DNA of 64,000 bases from Nocardia arthritidis (GTDB lineage: Bacteria; Actinomycetota; Actinomycetes; Mycobacteriales; Mycobacteriaceae), in contig NZ_CP046172.1 of the NCBI RefSeq assembly GCF_011801145.1, positions 4,650,001 to 4,714,000 of the forward strand. Direction: 5' to 3'. Under the pieces are notes generated by a model. The model was not told the DNA's origin. It saw nothing but the letters and a program-made list of their open reading frames with translations, and ran no database searches. Shown piece by piece: positions 62,976-64,000 of this stretch (positions are counted from its first letter, which is position 1; each line of letters starts with the position of its first letter). Position numbers and translations under genes: made by a program.

Positions 62976-63193
62976 TGCGGTGTCCTCCCTGTTCGTGTAG
63001 TCGAGCCTAGCTGGATATGTCACATGCGTACCAGACGGTCGACCCGGCGCGCGCCGAGGATGTGACCCGCCGGTAACCGACCAGTCGGCCGAAACTTGTG
63101 AGATCTCAAAAGAATCACGGCCGTGCCTGCCGCTCGATTCGGCGGTGCTCGAGGATTGTTCGCAACGTTGGACCGATCGAGAGGCTTTCGTCG

Positions 63194-64000
63194 ATGAGTC
63201 AGGCCCCACGTTCGACACGCAGGGCAATGCCCGGACTACTACGCACGGTCGGCGCGCTGGGCGCGGGCCTGGTGCTGGTACTCGGGCCGGGGGGCGCCGC
63301 CGAGGCCGCCCCGATCTACCCGGCGCCGGATCCGGATCCGTTCTACGCGACGCCGCCGGATATCGCCGACAAGAAACCGGGGGAGGTGCTCGCGGTGCGC
63401 CCGATGCCGCCGCTGCCGATCTTCCCCGACACCACGGTCACCGTCGTCCGTTTCCGCTCGACCAATTCCACCGGCAAGCCGATCGCCGCCACGACGACCG
63501 TGCTCACCCCGCGCGGCCACCGCAAGGACGGTCCGCTGCTGTCCTTCCAGCACATCATCAACGGGCTCGGCGCGGAATGCTCTGTGTCCCATGTGCTTTA
63601 CACCAGTGATCCGAATCTGATCGTGCGTGAGGCTCCGGGCTGGAACGTGCTGCTGTCGCGCGGCTGGTCGGTCGCGCTGCCGGATCACCTCGGGCCGGAT
63701 TTCGCTTACGGCGCGGCGAAATTGGGCGGGCAGATCACCCTGGACGGCATCCGCGCCGTCAAACAGGTCGCCGAATTGCAGGTGGCGGACAGTCCGGTGG
63801 CCATGGCCGGCTACTCCGGCGGCGGGATGGCCACCGCGTGGGCGGCGGCGCTGCAGCCGACCTACGCGCCGGAACTGCGCATCGCAGGCGCGGCCATGGG
63901 CGGTGTGCCGATGAACCTGGTGAAGATGTTGCAGGCGCTCGGACTCGGCACGCATCCGGCCTTCGGGCTCGCGCTGGCCGCCGGGCTCGGCCTGGAACGT
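63194..64000 (+). CDS. Secreted lipase (LIP/PF03583 family), 3' end cut by window edge
   Basis: 269 residues present of about 400. Signal peptide at about 12-38 (PGLLRTVGALGAGLVLVLGPG). The alpha/beta hydrolase core has the conserved ILVREAPGWNVLLSRGW-like region and the nucleophile elbow MAGYSGGGMATAWAA at about 205-215. Family members hydrolyse extracellular triacylglycerols. The remaining catalytic Asp and His lie beyond the window. Confidence 0.92.
   Translation, partial: MSQAPRSTRRAMPGLLRTVGALGAGLVLVLGPGGAAEAAPIYPAPDPDPFYATPPDIADKKPGEVLAVRPMPPLPIFPDTTVTVVRFRSTNSTGKPIAATTTVLTPRGHRKDGPLLSFQHIINGLGAECSVSHVLYTSDPNLIVREAPGWNVLLSRGWSVALPDHLGPDFAYGAAKLGGQITLDGIRAVKQVAELQVADSPVAMAGYSGGGMATAWAAALQPTYAPELRIAGAAMGGVPMNLVKMLQALGLGTHPAFGLALAAGLGLER

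Overview
The window is high-GC actinobacterial DNA, most likely Nocardia or a close mycolate-bearing relative. The evidence is the strong G/C third-position bias, GTG and TTG starts, IdeR-type iron boxes, a mutAB-meaB methylmalonyl-CoA module, an F420-type nitroreductase-fold protein, DUF3558-like lipoproteins, a WhiJ-type HTH/DUF397/methyltransferase set, and stand-alone LigD-polymerase and LigC genes. No tRNA, rRNA, CRISPR array, prophage or insertion sequence was found. Both ends are cut: the left end lies inside an iron-siderophore permease and the right end inside a secreted lipase.

Region by region: 1-2.9 kb is an iron-regulated locus (two FecCD permeases, a divergent FhuF-like protein, two IdeR boxes, and a probable iron-regulated small RNA with a strong terminator). 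3.1-6.1 kb is a thioesterase gene and ureABC without accessory genes. 6.1-11 kb holds a YbaB-like protein, a lipoprotein, an ADP-ribosylglycohydrolase, a membrane Ser/Thr kinase and a CorA channel. 11.4-15.1 kb is a tight four-gene operon: two diiron-like paralogues, an SDR and a flavin/2Fe-2S reductase. 15.4-17 kb has an HtrA-like protease and a TVP38-family protein. 17.3-22.5 kb is mutA-mutB-meaB. 22.6-31.6 kb is a mixture of small enzymes and TetR regulators, including two genes that each seem to have lost one base. 31.6-39.2 kb is a type II thioesterase followed by a long minus-strand run of membrane, ferritin-like, SDR and poorly known genes. 39.4-45.4 kb has TetR regulators, an acyl-CoA dehydrogenase and DNA-end-joining enzymes. 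45.6-50.5 kb contains a cold-shock protein and a Mg2+-riboswitch (M-box) operon: leader peptide, mgtC, fused ABC permease and ATPase. 51.7-57.3 kb is a translationally coupled four-gene cluster of PLP enzymes and sulfur-transfer domains. 58-61.5 kb is a WhiJ-like regulatory set sharing an upstream motif. 61.7-64 kb has an NAD(P)-binding protein, a lipoprotein and a lipase.

Most interesting: (1) an M-box operon in which an ABC transporter that would usually be labelled nitrate/sulfonate is co-expressed with MgtC, suggesting Mg2+-related transport; (2) a PLP/sulfur cluster (SufS-like, HMA-domain protein, Y4yA-like, CysK-rhodanese fusion) that looks like an undescribed biosynthetic system; (3) a candidate diiron oxygenase operon; (4) an MrsI-like iron sRNA; (5) a GC-rich dispersed repeat found around start codons. 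Functional statements are read from sequence and family knowledge only; no searches were run.
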